A stretch of DNA of 64,000 nucleotides. Source: Candidatus Villigracilis saccharophilus (lineage in GTDB: Bacteria > Chloroflexota > Anaerolineae > Anaerolineales > Villigracilaceae). The number at the start of each line of letters is the position of its first letter. Within the stretch, counting starts at the first letter, position 1. The stretch spans positions 144,525 through 208,524 of the forward strand of contig JADJNA010000005.1 in the NCBI GenBank assembly GCA_016709305.1, given 5' to 3'. A model generated the notes under the pieces. That model did no database searches, was not told the DNA's origin, and was given only the letters and a program-made list of their open reading frames with translations. The position numbers and the translations under genes are program-made. Below, one piece after another: positions 1 through 8,609 of this stretch.

Positions 1-258
1 TGCGGTTGCGCTGACCGTGGCTGGAAGCCCCGCGAAGATCGCGGCTTGACGGGCGGGAGCCTGTCCATTGCCGGCTTGAATGACATTGCCCACCAGAACT
101 TCTTCAATATCCTGCGGGTCAACCCCTGCGCGTTCCACTGCGGCTTTGACTGCTGCCGCGCCGAGCTTTGTTGCAGGGATACTGCTTAACCCGCCCTGAA
201 ATTTTCCAATGGCTGTGCGCGCTGCACTTAAGATCACGGCTTCATTTTCTTTGCTCAT
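1..258 (-). CDS. Acetyl-CoA acetyltransferase (thiolase), N-terminal fragment
   Basis: The first 86 residues of a thiolase; the rest lies beyond the left edge of the window. Thiolases condense two acyl-CoA units or cleave 3-ketoacyl-CoA in the cytoplasm. The protein opens MSKENEAVILSAARTAIGKF, the standard thiolase start, followed by the family's GxA(A/V)xxAxxRAG and VLVGNVIQAGxGQAPARQAA stretch. The catalytic cysteine (about residue 90) would lie just outside the window. An AGGAGAACCCCC ribosome site precedes the ATG at 258. Biosynthetic and degradative thiolases cannot be told apart from this fragment. Confidence 0.9.
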   Translation of the reverse strand, partial: MSKENEAVILSAARTAIGKFQGGLSSIPATKLGAAAVKAAVERAGVDPQDIEEVLVGNVIQAGNGQAPARQAAIFAGLPATVSATA

Positions 259-357
259 GGGGGTTCTCCTATAGGTGGTGTCGCAATTATAAAGCCTGGA
301 ATATTATATGTAGCGCAGATTTCAGGCTGCGCTTTGTTTTCAGTTACAATTTCACAT

Positions 358-741
358 ATGAATGAATTGAATTCACTCTACGATCTGACCGGCGGCGAGA
401 CAGGTTTGCGCACGCTTGTTGATCGCTTCTATGATCTGATGGATACAGCGCCTGAGGCAAAGGATATCCGCGCTCTTCACGCGAAGAGTTTAAGTCAGTC
501 GCGTGAGAAACTTTTTATGTTCCTCTCTGGCTGGTCAGGCGGACCTGCGTTATACATCGAGAAATATGGCCATCCGCGCCTGCGTCAGCGTCACATGCCT
601 TTTTCGATCGGTGATGTTGAGCGTGATCAGTGGTTATGGTGTATGAACAAGGCCTTGGATGAAAGCAGATTTCTTCCCTCAGTGGTGGACCATCTCAAGA
701 CGCGCTTTGCCGAGGTGGCTGACTTTATGCGGAATAGGTAG
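358..741 (+). CDS. Group II truncated haemoglobin
   Basis: A 127-residue 2-over-2 globin that binds haem and O2/NO in the cytoplasm, with likely roles in NO detoxification or O2 handling. The protein starts MNELNSLYDLTGGETGLRTL, has the proximal-histidine region RQRHMPF and the group II G8 tryptophan in RDQWLWCMNKAL, and ends at the normal family length. An upstream in-frame ATG at 334 adds nine unconserved residues, so 358 is preferred. The TAG stop lies inside a GC-rich palindrome (738-763). It is divergent from the thiolase. Confidence 0.9.
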   Translation: MNELNSLYDLTGGETGLRTLVDRFYDLMDTAPEAKDIRALHAKSLSQSREKLFMFLSGWSGGPALYIEKYGHPRLRQRHMPFSIGDVERDQWLWCMNKALDESRFLPSVVDHLKTRFAEVADFMRNR

Positions 742-763
742 GGGCGGGGTTACCCCGCCCTAC
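738..763. repeat. GTAGGGG-type palindrome at a gene end
   Basis: Arms GTAGGGGCGGGG and CCCCGCCCTAC around TTA, with one bulged G. It overlaps the stop codon of the globin and lies between converging genes, so it may act as a bidirectional terminator. A related palindrome lies at 4682-4708. Confidence 0.7.
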
Positions 764-770
764 ATAATAT

Positions 771-1445
771 TTATTCCCCAATATTCTTCAATGCCTCGCG
801 CCGGCTGAGCGGATGCAATTCCTTCGTGGCTTTCACGAACTTCTTCACGGGCGCGGGGTTTGTGTGTGCGTATTGACGCAGCGCCCAGCCGATGGCTTTA
901 TTGATGAAGAATTCATCCGAACCGAGATTTTCTCTGACGATCTCACAGAGCAGGTCAAAGTCCGTTTCTTTTTTGTAGCCAAGCTGAAAAAGCAATGTCG
1001 TGCGGCGCAGCCAAAAATTATCCGACTTGCGCCATTTCTTCAAGTAATTTTCTTTTATTTTGGGGAATCGCTTGAATTGGCTTCCAACTGTGTGACTGGC
1101 AAGCAGGTCCACTGTGTCCCACCATGATTTTTCCGTGATCAGATATTCAATGGTGGTGATGAATTCAGGCTCAAGTTTCTGCTCCAGTTTGCCCAGGAGC
1201 GTCATAGCGGCATATTGGAACTCGCGTTGCGGCAACGACCAAAGCTCACGTGAAATAATATCCAGCTGGTCGGGCGTTGGAAGTCCGTGCTCTTTGATGA
1301 AATCCCGCGTTAGAACCGCATTTTGCGGTGATTTGATCCCAAGATATTCAAACTGATCCCGCATGTATTTCTTCATCGGTCCCGCCTGCGCGGGATCCGC
1401 GTTTTGTTCGAAAATATCTTTTAACGCAAGAACGTATGAATGCAT
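771..1445 (-). CDS. AlkD-like DNA alkylation repair protein (HEAT-like repeats)
   Basis: A 224-residue all-helical protein of the DNA alkylation repair family, which removes N3/N7-alkylated purines without base flipping. It shows the family signature SWWDTVDLLASHTVG, whose Trp and Asp line the active cleft, then WLRRTTLLFQLGY and NKAIGWALRQYAHTNP, all at expected spacing; the length is normal. It starts 8 nt downstream of the HIT gene, so the two are probably co-transcribed on the minus strand. Activity is inferred; some AlkD-like paralogues lack glycosylase function. Confidence 0.88.
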   Translation of the reverse strand: MHSYVLALKDIFEQNADPAQAGPMKKYMRDQFEYLGIKSPQNAVLTRDFIKEHGLPTPDQLDIISRELWSLPQREFQYAAMTLLGKLEQKLEPEFITTIEYLITEKSWWDTVDLLASHTVGSQFKRFPKIKENYLKKWRKSDNFWLRRTTLLFQLGYKKETDFDLLCEIVRENLGSDEFFINKAIGWALRQYAHTNPAPVKKFVKATKELHPLSRREALKNIGE

Positions 1446-1453
1446 GAAACCTT

Positions 1454-1942
1454 CTATTTGTGTTTTAGAAATTCCTCACGTACACGTTGATACGTATCTT
1501 CCAAAGACTCAGGCAGAACGCGCGTCTCTCCTGTCGTGGACATGAAATTCGTATCTCCAGCCCAGCGCGGTACAATGTGAATGTGGACATGTCCCAACAC
1601 GCCTGCGCCCGCCGCTTCGCCGATATTGATTCCCATATTGAAAGATTCCGTCCTGTAAACTTTTCGCAGGATGGTTGTACAGCGTGAAGCAAGTTCCATC
1701 ATTTCTGCGCGAGTCTCAGCATCCAGGTTTTCAAGGTTGGGTTCATGACTAAAGGGAATGACCATCAGGTGTCCGCTGGTATAGGGGAAGCGGTTGAGGA
1801 TCACATACGCGTTTTGTCCGCGGAAGGCGATCAAATTCTCGGCGCTATCCGCTTTAGCTTGTGCCCTGCAAAACACGCAGCCAGATTCTTTTTCATGTTT
1901 TTCGATATATTTCATACGCCACGGTGACCAGAGGTGCCTCAT
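1454..1942 (-). CDS. HIT-family nucleotide hydrolase/transferase
   Basis: A 162-residue histidine-triad protein acting on nucleotide phosphates such as Ap4A or AMP-conjugates. The catalytic triad is seen in HVHIHIVPRW, and the N-terminal MRHLWSPWRMKYI and the GCVFC zinc-type motif are typical of the Ap4A-phosphorylase-like branch. NRFPYTSGHLMVIP is the conserved substrate loop. It is the first gene of a two-gene minus-strand unit with the AlkD-like gene. Cytosolic, with no signal peptide. The exact substrate is not determinable. Confidence 0.92.
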   Translation of the reverse strand: MRHLWSPWRMKYIEKHEKESGCVFCRAQAKADSAENLIAFRGQNAYVILNRFPYTSGHLMVIPFSHEPNLENLDAETRAEMMELASRCTTILRKVYRTESFNMGINIGEAAGAGVLGHVHIHIVPRWAGDTNFMSTTGETRVLPESLEDTYQRVREEFLKHK

Positions 1943-1979
1943 AGAATAAGATTGTAGCAGAAAAGTTTTTCTTTTTAAG

Positions 1980-2015
1980 TGAAGGCTGAAGGCTTGATAA
2001 ACCTTCGGCCTTCTA
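1980..2015. repeat. Heptamer-based hairpin
   Basis: Two GAAGGCT heptamers (1981-1994) face two CCTTC-type heptamers (2002-2015), giving a 12-bp stem with one wobble. It sits at the 3' end of the acetyltransferase gene read on the minus strand and belongs to the heptamer family described in the findings. Confidence 0.6.
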
Positions 2016-2016
2016 A

Positions 2017-2618
2017 TTAATTTTGATTGTTCAACTTAAACATTAATGACCGTCTCACTGCAGGCCATTCCTGGTTGATAATGGAGAACACAACCGTATC
2101 GCGATAACCACCATCGGCATTCTTTGATGATTCCTCAAGACACCATCCTGCTTTGCGCCCAACCTGGCGATCGCGGCCCGCGACTTTTGATTATGCCAAT
2201 GTGTGCGGAACTCCACCGCGATTGCCTCCAATTTTTCAAATGCATGGGACAGGAGCAGATACTTGCATTCCGAATTGACCGCCGTTCGCTGATAACTTTC
2301 CGAATACCATGTGTAACCGATCTCCAGGCGTTGATTGCCCTCATCCACATTGAAGTAACGGGTACAGCCTATGATCTTATTGGATTCCCTGTCTCGGACA
2401 ATGAACGGCATCGCTCCCGCATTATCGCGCATATCCAATGCCGTTTTTATGTATGCTTCCGCTTTTTCAGGCGCGGGTATGGATGTGAACCATAACTTCC
2501 AAAGTTCACCGTCTTTAACAGCGTCGACCATGCCCTGCAAATGTTCCAGGGAAAGCGGTTCCAAGACAACTTTTAAACCCGTGAGTGTAATTGGCTCAAT
2601 CCATCTCTTTTTCATATT
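2017..2618 (-). pseudogene. GNAT acetyltransferase (RimJ/RimL type), frameshifted near its C-terminus
   Basis: Transfers an acetyl group from acetyl-CoA to an amine, probably a protein N-terminus or small molecule. The start at 2618 follows a GGAAGGAAGAAAT ribosome site; the ORF extends 15 codons further upstream without conservation. The body (IEPITLTGLKVVLEPLSLEH near the start, GYTWYSESYQRTAVNSE, the RxxxAxxRLGA-like AIARLGAKQDGVLRNH) is typical. After RNHQRMP the frame breaks: the expected DGGYRDTVVFSIINQEWP lies one base out of frame, near 2113-2118, and runs to a stop at 2017. Read literally, the gene stops at 2055 with a nonsense tail. One missing base restores a full-length protein, so it is either a recent mutation or a sequencing error. 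Confidence 0.85.
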
Positions 2619-2746
2619 TCTTCCTTCCAGCTGGAATAACGGCACAAAAAATAATTTCAACAATTATAGGCGAATTTTTTTCGCCTTTCTTATTCTTTCC
2701 AATTTCCTATTCACTATTCACCATTTTTCGATTATCCTGTAATTCA

Positions 2747-3952
2747 ATGCAGCCGACCTTGTTTTCCTCCATCCACCTGACCGTCTCTCAACTCACGTTC
2801 CGCATCCGTAAATTGTTGGAAGGCGATCTTGAAATGCAGGATGTGTGGGTGGAGGGTGAGATCTCGAATCTCTCACGACCGAATTCGGGTCATATTTATT
2901 TCACACTCAAGGATAAGAATGCTTCCTTGAAGTGTATGATGTGGAAACCTGACGCAGCGCGGCTGCGTGTCAATTTGCAGGACGGCATGGCAGTCGAAGC
3001 GCATGGACGCCTCACTGTCTACGAGCCCCAGGGAAGTTACCAACTCGCGGTGAATCTGATCCAACCCAAAGGGGAGGGAGCGTTATATCAGGAGTTCCTG
3101 CGTCTGAAAGCCATGCTTGAGGTTGAAGGTCTTTTTGATCCTGAACACAAACGCTCCATTCCCCAGTTTCCCAAAAAGATTGGCATCGTAACTTCGCAAA
3201 CAGGCGCGGCATTGCGCGACATGCTGAACACCATTCGCCGCCGCCTGCCGCTCGCCCGCGTCATTCTTGCGCCTTCGCCTGTGCAAGGCGTAGACGCCCC
3301 GCCCGCGCTCGTCAAAGCGATCCAGTCGCTCAATCACCAAAATCCAGAAGTCATCCTGCTTGCGCGCGGAGGCGGTTCCATTGAAGACCTGTGGGCCTTC
3401 AACGATGAACGGGTTGTCCGCGCCGTGGCGAATTCAAAAGCGCCCGTGATCTCAGGCGTGGGTCACGAAACCGATTTCACGCTCTGTGATTTTTCCGCGG
3501 ATCTGCGCGCGCCGACGCCGACCGCTGCGGCGGAACTTGCCACGCCGATCACTATTCTCGACCTCAGCCGTGACCTGCTCTCTGCGCGCGCGCGTCTCAA
3601 TGACTTAACCTTGAACCTGCTCGCTGAACAAAAAACAATTGTCTCATCTATAACAGCGCGCCTGAAATATGTTTCACCAGAAAGACAGCTTCAGTCGGAA
3701 TATCAACATCTCGATGAGTTTTCCCGCCGTGCATTTTCCGCGTTGACTCACCGCATCCAATTGCAGGCATCAAACGTAGATGGTATATCAAAACGTTTGC
3801 AATCGCTAAACCCGCAAGGCATACTTTCGCGTGGATATGCTATCATCACCAGAAAAGATGATGGCGCTGTCGTGTCAAAAACATCGCAGGCGCACGGCGA
3901 GATGAAAGTCCGCGTTAGTGACGGCGAATTCGAAATAAATCGTAAATCGTAA
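2747..3952 (+). CDS. xseA: Exodeoxyribonuclease VII large subunit
   Basis: A 401-residue catalytic subunit of exonuclease VII, which degrades single-stranded DNA bidirectionally to oligonucleotides in repair. It has an N-terminal OB fold (VWVEGEISNLSRPNSGHIYF, about residues 30-110) and then the XseA core KKIGIVTSQTGAALRDM, LARGGGSIEDLWAFNDE and SGVGHETDFTLCDF. It ends with a shortened coiled coil and LNPQGILSRGYAI. Start chosen at 2747 because 52 upstream codons are unconserved and partly heptamer repeat (2705-2725). A small GGCGAA/TTCGCC hairpin lies at 2668-2686. The stop lies inside TCGTAAA heptamers; xseB follows 16 nt later. Confidence 0.95.
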   Translation: MQPTLFSSIHLTVSQLTFRIRKLLEGDLEMQDVWVEGEISNLSRPNSGHIYFTLKDKNASLKCMMWKPDAARLRVNLQDGMAVEAHGRLTVYEPQGSYQLAVNLIQPKGEGALYQEFLRLKAMLEVEGLFDPEHKRSIPQFPKKIGIVTSQTGAALRDMLNTIRRRLPLARVILAPSPVQGVDAPPALVKAIQSLNHQNPEVILLARGGGSIEDLWAFNDERVVRAVANSKAPVISGVGHETDFTLCDFSADLRAPTPTAAAELATPITILDLSRDLLSARARLNDLTLNLLAEQKTIVSSITARLKYVSPERQLQSEYQHLDEFSRRAFSALTHRIQLQASNVDGISKRLQSLNPQGILSRGYAIITRKDDGAVVSKTSQAHGEMKVRVSDGEFEINRKS

Positions 3953-3968
3953 ATTGCACGGAGATCTT

Positions 3969-4220
3969 ATGGCAAAAGCATCTGCAAAAAAAACAGAAAA
4001 AACAGTGGAAGAATTATCCTATGAGGAAGCATTGACTGAACTCGAGGGCATTGTCGAATCTCTGGAAGATGGGCAGAACCCGCTCGAAGAGTCGCTGAAT
4101 CTCTTTGAACGGGGGCAGGCTCTGGTTACGCATTGCGGCGCATTGCTTGAGTCCGCTCAACTCAAAGTGCAAAAACTGGCTGGAGAGTCGCTTATTTCGT
4201 TCGAGGAAGATCCCGAATGA
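3969..4220 (+). CDS. xseB: Exodeoxyribonuclease VII small subunit
   Basis: An 83-residue helical partner that binds the XseA coiled coil in exonuclease VII. The motif LSYEEALTELEGIVESLEDG followed by NPLEESLNLFERGQAL is the canonical XseB helix-turn-helix. Start at 3969 is preferred over 3954 because GGAGATCTT sits at the right distance. It lies directly after xseA and overlaps the next gene by 4 nt (ATGA), indicating translational coupling. Confidence 0.94.
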   Translation: MAKASAKKTEKTVEELSYEEALTELEGIVESLEDGQNPLEESLNLFERGQALVTHCGALLESAQLKVQKLAGESLISFEEDPE

Positions 4221-4669
4221 ACTTTCTTGCCATTTTCGAGAATAAAGTATTGATCGCTGTATTGATCGCGTGGTTGTTGGCGCAGATCCTAAAGATCCCA
4301 ACGGAATACCTACGCTCGCGGCGCTGGATGTGGGCCATGTTATTTGCTCCTGGCGGGATGCCATCTTCACACTCTGCCCTATTGGTTTCAGGGACGCTCG
4401 CAGTTGGTTTGTATCAGGGATTCAATAACCCTTTGTTTGGGATTGCCGTTGCCATCACGATGATCGTTGTCCATGACGCGGCCGGCGTGCGCAGGCAGGC
4501 TGGTATGCACGCGGAACGCATCAACCTGCTGTTTGACGAGTTATTAAAAGGTCATATGTGGGATGAGAATGCTCTAAAGGAAGTCATCGGTCATACGCCG
4601 CTTGAGGTGGTTGGGGGGATTCTGTTGGGTTTATTGGTGGCGTTCGTACAGTGGAAGGTTTGGCCGTAA
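4217..4669 (+). CDS. Divergent PAP2-family membrane protein (DUF212)
   Basis: A 150-residue integral membrane protein. It carries the family motifs ARRxxGGMPSSHSAL-like (here FAPGGMPSSHSALLVSG, about residues 48-64) and VVHDAAGVRRQAGMHA, where the SxxH and DxxGVRR residues resemble a phosphatidic-acid-phosphatase active site. Three to four hydrophobic segments are visible. The substrate is unknown; an acid-phosphatase-like activity on a lipid phosphate is an inference. Coupled to xseB by an ATGA overlap. It is commonly found next to xseB in Chloroflexi and Firmicutes, but the link is not explained. Confidence 0.88.
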   Translation: MNFLAIFENKVLIAVLIAWLLAQILKIPTEYLRSRRWMWAMLFAPGGMPSSHSALLVSGTLAVGLYQGFNNPLFGIAVAITMIVVHDAAGVRRQAGMHAERINLLFDELLKGHMWDENALKEVIGHTPLEVVGGILLGLLVAFVQWKVWP

Positions 4670-4681
4670 TGATTTTATGTA

Positions 4682-4708
4682 GTAGGGGCGAGGTCACCTT
4701 GTCCCTAC
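4682..4708. repeat. GTAGGGG-type palindrome at convergent gene ends
   Basis: Arms GTAGGGGCGAGGT and ACCTTGTCCCTAC with a one-base loop and two G-T wobbles. It lies between the converging DUF212 and murJ genes and covers the last bases of murJ. It probably folds as a terminator in either direction and is related to the palindrome at 738-763. Confidence 0.7.
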
Positions 4709-6273
4709 CGATTTTTCAATCTTCTCAAGACCCCGCTGACCATATACTGTAGTTCGGGCACTCGTAAGATCCATAGCGCGGAAAAATAAACCCCGCCGCC
4801 GAAGATCACGCCTATGGGCGTGAGGATCCACGCGCTCAAGTTTTTCCCAAAATATAGGCATCCCAAAATAACGACCGACATGGACAACACGCCGAGGGCG
4901 GCAAGGATAAGTCCGTTCACAAGTTGACCGCCATCGATGCCGTTTAATCTCTTACGCATCACAAAAAATAATGCGGCAGCTTCTAGCGCGGTGGCAAAAG
5001 AATTCGCCAGCGCCAGGCCGCCATGCGGCATCCAGCCAATGGACGCGAACAGCCTGGCGAAGAGAATGCTGAAGACCACATTCAATTCCATTGTGACAAC
5101 ATCGATCATGACTGGGGTTTTGGTATCATGCTGGGCATAAAAGGCGCGCGTCAGAATTTCCATGATCGAATGTCCCACCATACCCGCAGCGTACCAGAGC
5201 AGAGCCCACGCCACAAGCTGAACGGCGCGCGCGTCAAATTCTCCGCGTTGATATAACATCGAGATCAAAGGCTCTCGCAAAAGGATGAGTCCGATACTGG
5301 CGGGTAAGGCAAGAAAGATCACGCCACGCAAGGTGGATGCCAGGGATGCGCGCATTTCATCATTCTGGCCGAGCGCGTGCTGTGCAGAAAAAGTCGGCAT
5401 AACCGCGATCGCCACTGATTGCGCGATGACTGCCTGCGCCATGAGCATCAATGAAAAACCATAGTTCAAGCCAGTGATGCTTCCAAAAGGCATTTGCGAA
5501 GCCAATCTTAAATTCACCCAAAAATTGAGCTGCACCACTGCCACGCCCAAGAGCCGTGGCCCCATCAAGAGAAATACTTGTCTGGTGTTTGAGTTATTGA
5601 AATCCAGGGTGAAAGTATACGTACCTTTTTGCTTCAAAAGCGTGGGGAGCAAGACCAGTAAATATAACAAGGCTCCAATCACAACTCCCCATGCCAGCCC
5701 GTAAATTCCCATCGTGGGGGAGAGGAAGACTGCGCCGAAAATGATTCCGATCTGATACATGGCAGGCGTCAGCGCGGGTACCAGGAATATTTGATGCGCG
5801 TTCAAGATGCCAACGATCAATCCGCCCAGCCCAAACAGGATCGTGGAGATCAATTGAATTCGCAGGAGCGAAATTGTCAGCGCGAAAATTTCTGGATCGT
5901 TGGAAAGTCCGAGAGTGTAGTGGACCACTTGCGGGGCGAAAAAGGCAATGAGTGCGGCGAGCAGGCTGAGGGTCAGTGTGACCGCGTTGGCGATCGAAGA
6001 GGCGAGTCGCCAGGCGGAAACTTTGTCGTTGCGGGCAAGCAATCCAGTGAACATGGGGATGAACGCAGAGCCAAGCGCGCCGCCTGCCACCAGCAAAAAC
6101 AGGGTTTCACTGACGCGGTTTGCCGCGAAGAACGCGTCGAGTTCAGGCGACGCGCCAAAAGTGCGTGCCACAAGAATTCCGCGCACCAGTCCCGCGATCT
6201 GTCCAAAGAGTATTGCGATCATGACCGTGCCGGCGGCGCGAGCGATCTGTTTATTTGCTGTTGATTCTTTCAT
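4705..6273 (-). CDS. murJ: Lipid II flippase MurJ (MviN)
   Basis: A 522-residue polytopic membrane protein of the MOP superfamily that flips lipid II across the inner membrane for cell-wall synthesis. The N-terminus carries the MurJ motif TVMIAILFGQIAGLVRGILVAR-like and TFGASPELDAFFAANRVSE, and about 14 hydrophobic helices follow. Arg residues lining the cavity (RGILVARTFG; PELDAFFAA) are conserved. Length is normal. It is divergent from the PLD lipoprotein with only 38 nt between start codons, so the two promoters must overlap. Confidence 0.93.
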   Translation of the reverse strand: MKESTANKQIARAAGTVMIAILFGQIAGLVRGILVARTFGASPELDAFFAANRVSETLFLLVAGGALGSAFIPMFTGLLARNDKVSAWRLASSIANAVTLTLSLLAALIAFFAPQVVHYTLGLSNDPEIFALTISLLRIQLISTILFGLGGLIVGILNAHQIFLVPALTPAMYQIGIIFGAVFLSPTMGIYGLAWGVVIGALLYLLVLLPTLLKQKGTYTFTLDFNNSNTRQVFLLMGPRLLGVAVVQLNFWVNLRLASQMPFGSITGLNYGFSLMLMAQAVIAQSVAIAVMPTFSAQHALGQNDEMRASLASTLRGVIFLALPASIGLILLREPLISMLYQRGEFDARAVQLVAWALLWYAAGMVGHSIMEILTRAFYAQHDTKTPVMIDVVTMELNVVFSILFARLFASIGWMPHGGLALANSFATALEAAALFFVMRKRLNGIDGGQLVNGLILAALGVLSMSVVILGCLYFGKNLSAWILTPIGVIFGGGVYFSALWILRVPELQYMVSGVLRRLKNR

Positions 6274-6311
6274 AGGGTGGCGGGATTATAATCGCTTCGG
6301 GAGAAATATTT

Positions 6312-7424
6312 ATGAAGAAGACTATAACCATCCTGTTCATTTTTGCCCTGATATTGACTGCTTGTGATGTGGTTCCGTTAACGCCTCCCGCTTCGCTCCT
6401 GCTGACAGAAGTTCCTGTTTCTGAACCATCTGTTCCCATGGAAGAGATTCCGCTCGGCGCTGGCTATGGGGTGCGCGGTGCATGGTTCGAGCTTTATTTT
6501 ACTGATCCTGAAAGTCCGCTTGCATCCCAGAAAACAGGCGGCCCTGACGGTCCACTGGCTGAGGCGATCGATTCCGCGCGCTTGAGTGTGGACGTTGCCA
6601 TTTACAGCCTGAGCCTGAACAGCATTCGCGATGCGTTACTGCGCGCGCACGACCGCGGCGTACAAGTCCGCATGGTGATGGAAAGTGATAACCTCGACCG
6701 TTCTGACCCGCAGAAGTTGAAGGATGCGGGTATTCCCATTTTGGGGGACCGGCGCGAAGGGCTGATGCATGATAAATTCGTGGTGATTGACAACTCTGAG
6801 GTGTGGCTGGGTTCGATGAATTTTACAGATTCTGGGGGGTATACAGATAATAATAATTTGATGCGGATCCGCTCTGTGAAGATGGCTGAGAATTTTACAA
6901 AAGAATTTGAAGAGATGTTCACGGATGACAAGTTTGGCCCCGATGTAGTCGTCGAGACCCCCAATCCGCGTGTCACCATAGACGGCACGCCGATCGATGT
7001 CTACTTTTCGCCTGATGATGGTGTGCAAGCCAGTTTCCTTGACCTGGTCAATAATGCCCGGGAAAGTATTTATTTCATGGCTTTTTCCTTCACCGCTGAC
7101 CCGATCGGAGAGGCGGTGCGGGCTCGCGCCGCTGACGGTGTGACCGTGGCAGGGGTGATGGAAACCGACCAGGTCAAATCGAATATCGGCACCGAGTTCG
7201 ACCATTTCAGTCAGGATGTTTTGGATGTTTATCAGGATGCCAACCCCGGCCAAATGCACCACAAAGTGATGATCATTGACCAAAGTATCGTTATTTTTGG
7301 CTCATATAACTTTACCGACAGCGCCGAGACGCGTAATGACGAGGATTTATTGGTGATCTACAACCAGGATATCGCCGCGCAATTTATTGCCGAGTTCCAA
7401 AGGCTGTACGCGCAAACAAAATAA
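6312..7424 (+). CDS. Phospholipase-D-like secreted lipoprotein (two HKD motifs)
   Basis: A 370-residue exported protein with a lipobox (MKKTITILFIFALILTAC, Cys at 18), so probably anchored outside the membrane. It holds two PLD-superfamily half-sites: MHDKFVVIDNSEVWLGSMNF (about residues 155-175) and MHHKVMIIDQSIVIFGSYNF (about 316-336), each with the HxK(x)4D pattern. Such proteins cleave phosphodiester bonds in phospholipids or nucleic acids; secreted nuclease and phospholipase are both possible. GGGAGAAATATTT precedes the ATG. A strong terminator follows at 7456-7500. Confidence 0.9.
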   Translation: MKKTITILFIFALILTACDVVPLTPPASLLLTEVPVSEPSVPMEEIPLGAGYGVRGAWFELYFTDPESPLASQKTGGPDGPLAEAIDSARLSVDVAIYSLSLNSIRDALLRAHDRGVQVRMVMESDNLDRSDPQKLKDAGIPILGDRREGLMHDKFVVIDNSEVWLGSMNFTDSGGYTDNNNLMRIRSVKMAENFTKEFEEMFTDDKFGPDVVVETPNPRVTIDGTPIDVYFSPDDGVQASFLDLVNNARESIYFMAFSFTADPIGEAVRARAADGVTVAGVMETDQVKSNIGTEFDHFSQDVLDVYQDANPGQMHHKVMIIDQSIVIFGSYNFTDSAETRNDEDLLVIYNQDIAAQFIAEFQRLYAQTK

Positions 7425-7455
7425 CCTGTCCTGAGATAAATTTCCACCACCCAAA

Positions 7456-7500
7456 ACGGCTGTTTTCAGTAATTTACTGAAAACAGCCGTAACTTTTTTG
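7456..7500 (+). terminator. Rho-independent terminator
   Basis: A near-perfect 17-bp inverted repeat (ACGGCTGTTTTCAGTAA and its complement, 7456-7490) followed by AACTTTTTTG. It closes the PLD lipoprotein transcript. Confidence 0.85.
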
Positions 7501-7548
7501 TTACCTTTGCGACTAATAAATGTAACCGAGACATTTATTGAGGAAAAT

Positions 7549-7923
7549 ATGAAAAAAATTACCCGCCAAATTGTTTTTGTACTCTTGCTAGCCACATTAC
7601 TTGTCACAGCCCGCGCCAGCGCGGCGATCCAGGCGAATAATTCAACGGCCGGGGTTGAAATTGGAACGAAAATTAATCCTCAAACCATCGTTTTTGACAA
7701 AGGTGACAGTGATGCTTATGGCATAGTAGAGAGTATGAGAATGGATACGCTTCTCATTGGCGGACAGTTTTTCACCCTTACAAGCACTACCACCTTTAAA
7801 GACCTGCTTAAGTCGGGAGACTTTGTCAAAGTACATTATTCTCTTAACCCTGATGGCAGCTACACCATTGTGGAAATTGAACTTTGGAATGCAACCCAGG
7901 TCTCGATCGGTAGTTCTAACTAG
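7549..7923 (+). CDS. Secreted DUF5666-like small protein
   Basis: A 124-residue protein with a signal peptide (MKKITRQIVFVLLLATLLVTARASA) and a single small beta-barrel-like domain. The pattern AYGIVESMRMDTLLIGGQ, LTSTTTFKDLLKSGDFVKVHY and GSYTIVEIEL matches DUF5666 repeats seen in Chloroflexi. Start at 7549 is set by GAGGAAAAT; the ORF is open further upstream through the terminator. It lies just before the sigma/DUF5667 pair, whose membrane protein contains similar domains, suggesting a functional link. Biochemical role unknown. Confidence 0.7.
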   Translation: MKKITRQIVFVLLLATLLVTARASAAIQANNSTAGVEIGTKINPQTIVFDKGDSDAYGIVESMRMDTLLIGGQFFTLTSTTTFKDLLKSGDFVKVHYSLNPDGSYTIVEIELWNATQVSIGSSN

Positions 7924-8009
7924 ATTTAAAATGACCATAATGGCAAAGGATAATTAATGGATTATTCTGAATACGGTAATTTTTATCCCTTTCAGAATGG
8001 TATACTCCG

Positions 8010-8609
8010 ATGAACGAACGAACCATTCCAACCAATTATCAACGGAGAGTCGCGTTTCCCATGTCTATCATCGAAGACAAACGCGTTCTGGATGGCTTGC
8101 GTGATCTTGATCAGCAGGTTATCGGAGCGATCTACGACCAGTATTTTTCAGAAATTTATCGTTATGTGTTATATCGAATGGGTGACGCAACCGTGGCAGA
8201 GGATATTGCCAGCGATGTTTTTGTGCGTATGATTGAAGCTGCCCAGAATAATAAAGCTCCAACTACCAATATTAAGGGTTGGCTGATTGGGACAGCTTCC
8301 CACGCTGTGGCGGACCACTTGCGAAAAAAATATCGCCGACCTGAGGAAGAACTTTCCGATATGATGCCCGATCTTAGCCCGAGCATCGCCGCTGAAATTG
8401 ATCAACGCGAACAGAACCGGTCTGTAAAAAACGCGTACGCGCAATTGAGTCCGGATCAACAAAATGTACTTGCCCTGCGTTTTGGACAGGGATATTCTTT
8501 GGAAGAAACTGCAATGCATATGAATAAAAACGTAAATGCCGTCAAGGCTCTCCAGTTCCGCGCACTGGCTAATCTTCAGCGCGAGGTCGGTGAGGTGGAC
8601 TATGAATAA
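8010..8609 (+). CDS. ECF-type RNA polymerase sigma factor
   Basis: A sigma-70 family protein of about 199 residues. Region 2 is seen in FSEIYRYVLYRMGDATVAED and DVFVRMIEAA, with KGWLIGTASHAVADHLRKKY. Region 4 is seen in AYAQLSPDQQNVLALRFGQG and YSLEETAMHMNKNVNAVKAL. Start uncertain: ATG 8010 lies 4 nt after a TATACT -10-like box, so translation may begin at ATG 8061 (MSIIEDKRV), which still includes region 2. An ATTCTGA/TCAGAAT inverted repeat (7964-7998) flanks the putative promoter. It overlaps the next gene by 8 nt, typical of a sigma/anti-sigma pair. Confidence 0.9.
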   Translation: MNERTIPTNYQRRVAFPMSIIEDKRVLDGLRDLDQQVIGAIYDQYFSEIYRYVLYRMGDATVAEDIASDVFVRMIEAAQNNKAPTTNIKGWLIGTASHAVADHLRKKYRRPEEELSDMMPDLSPSIAAEIDQREQNRSVKNAYAQLSPDQQNVLALRFGQGYSLEETAMHMNKNVNAVKALQFRALANLQREVGEVDYE

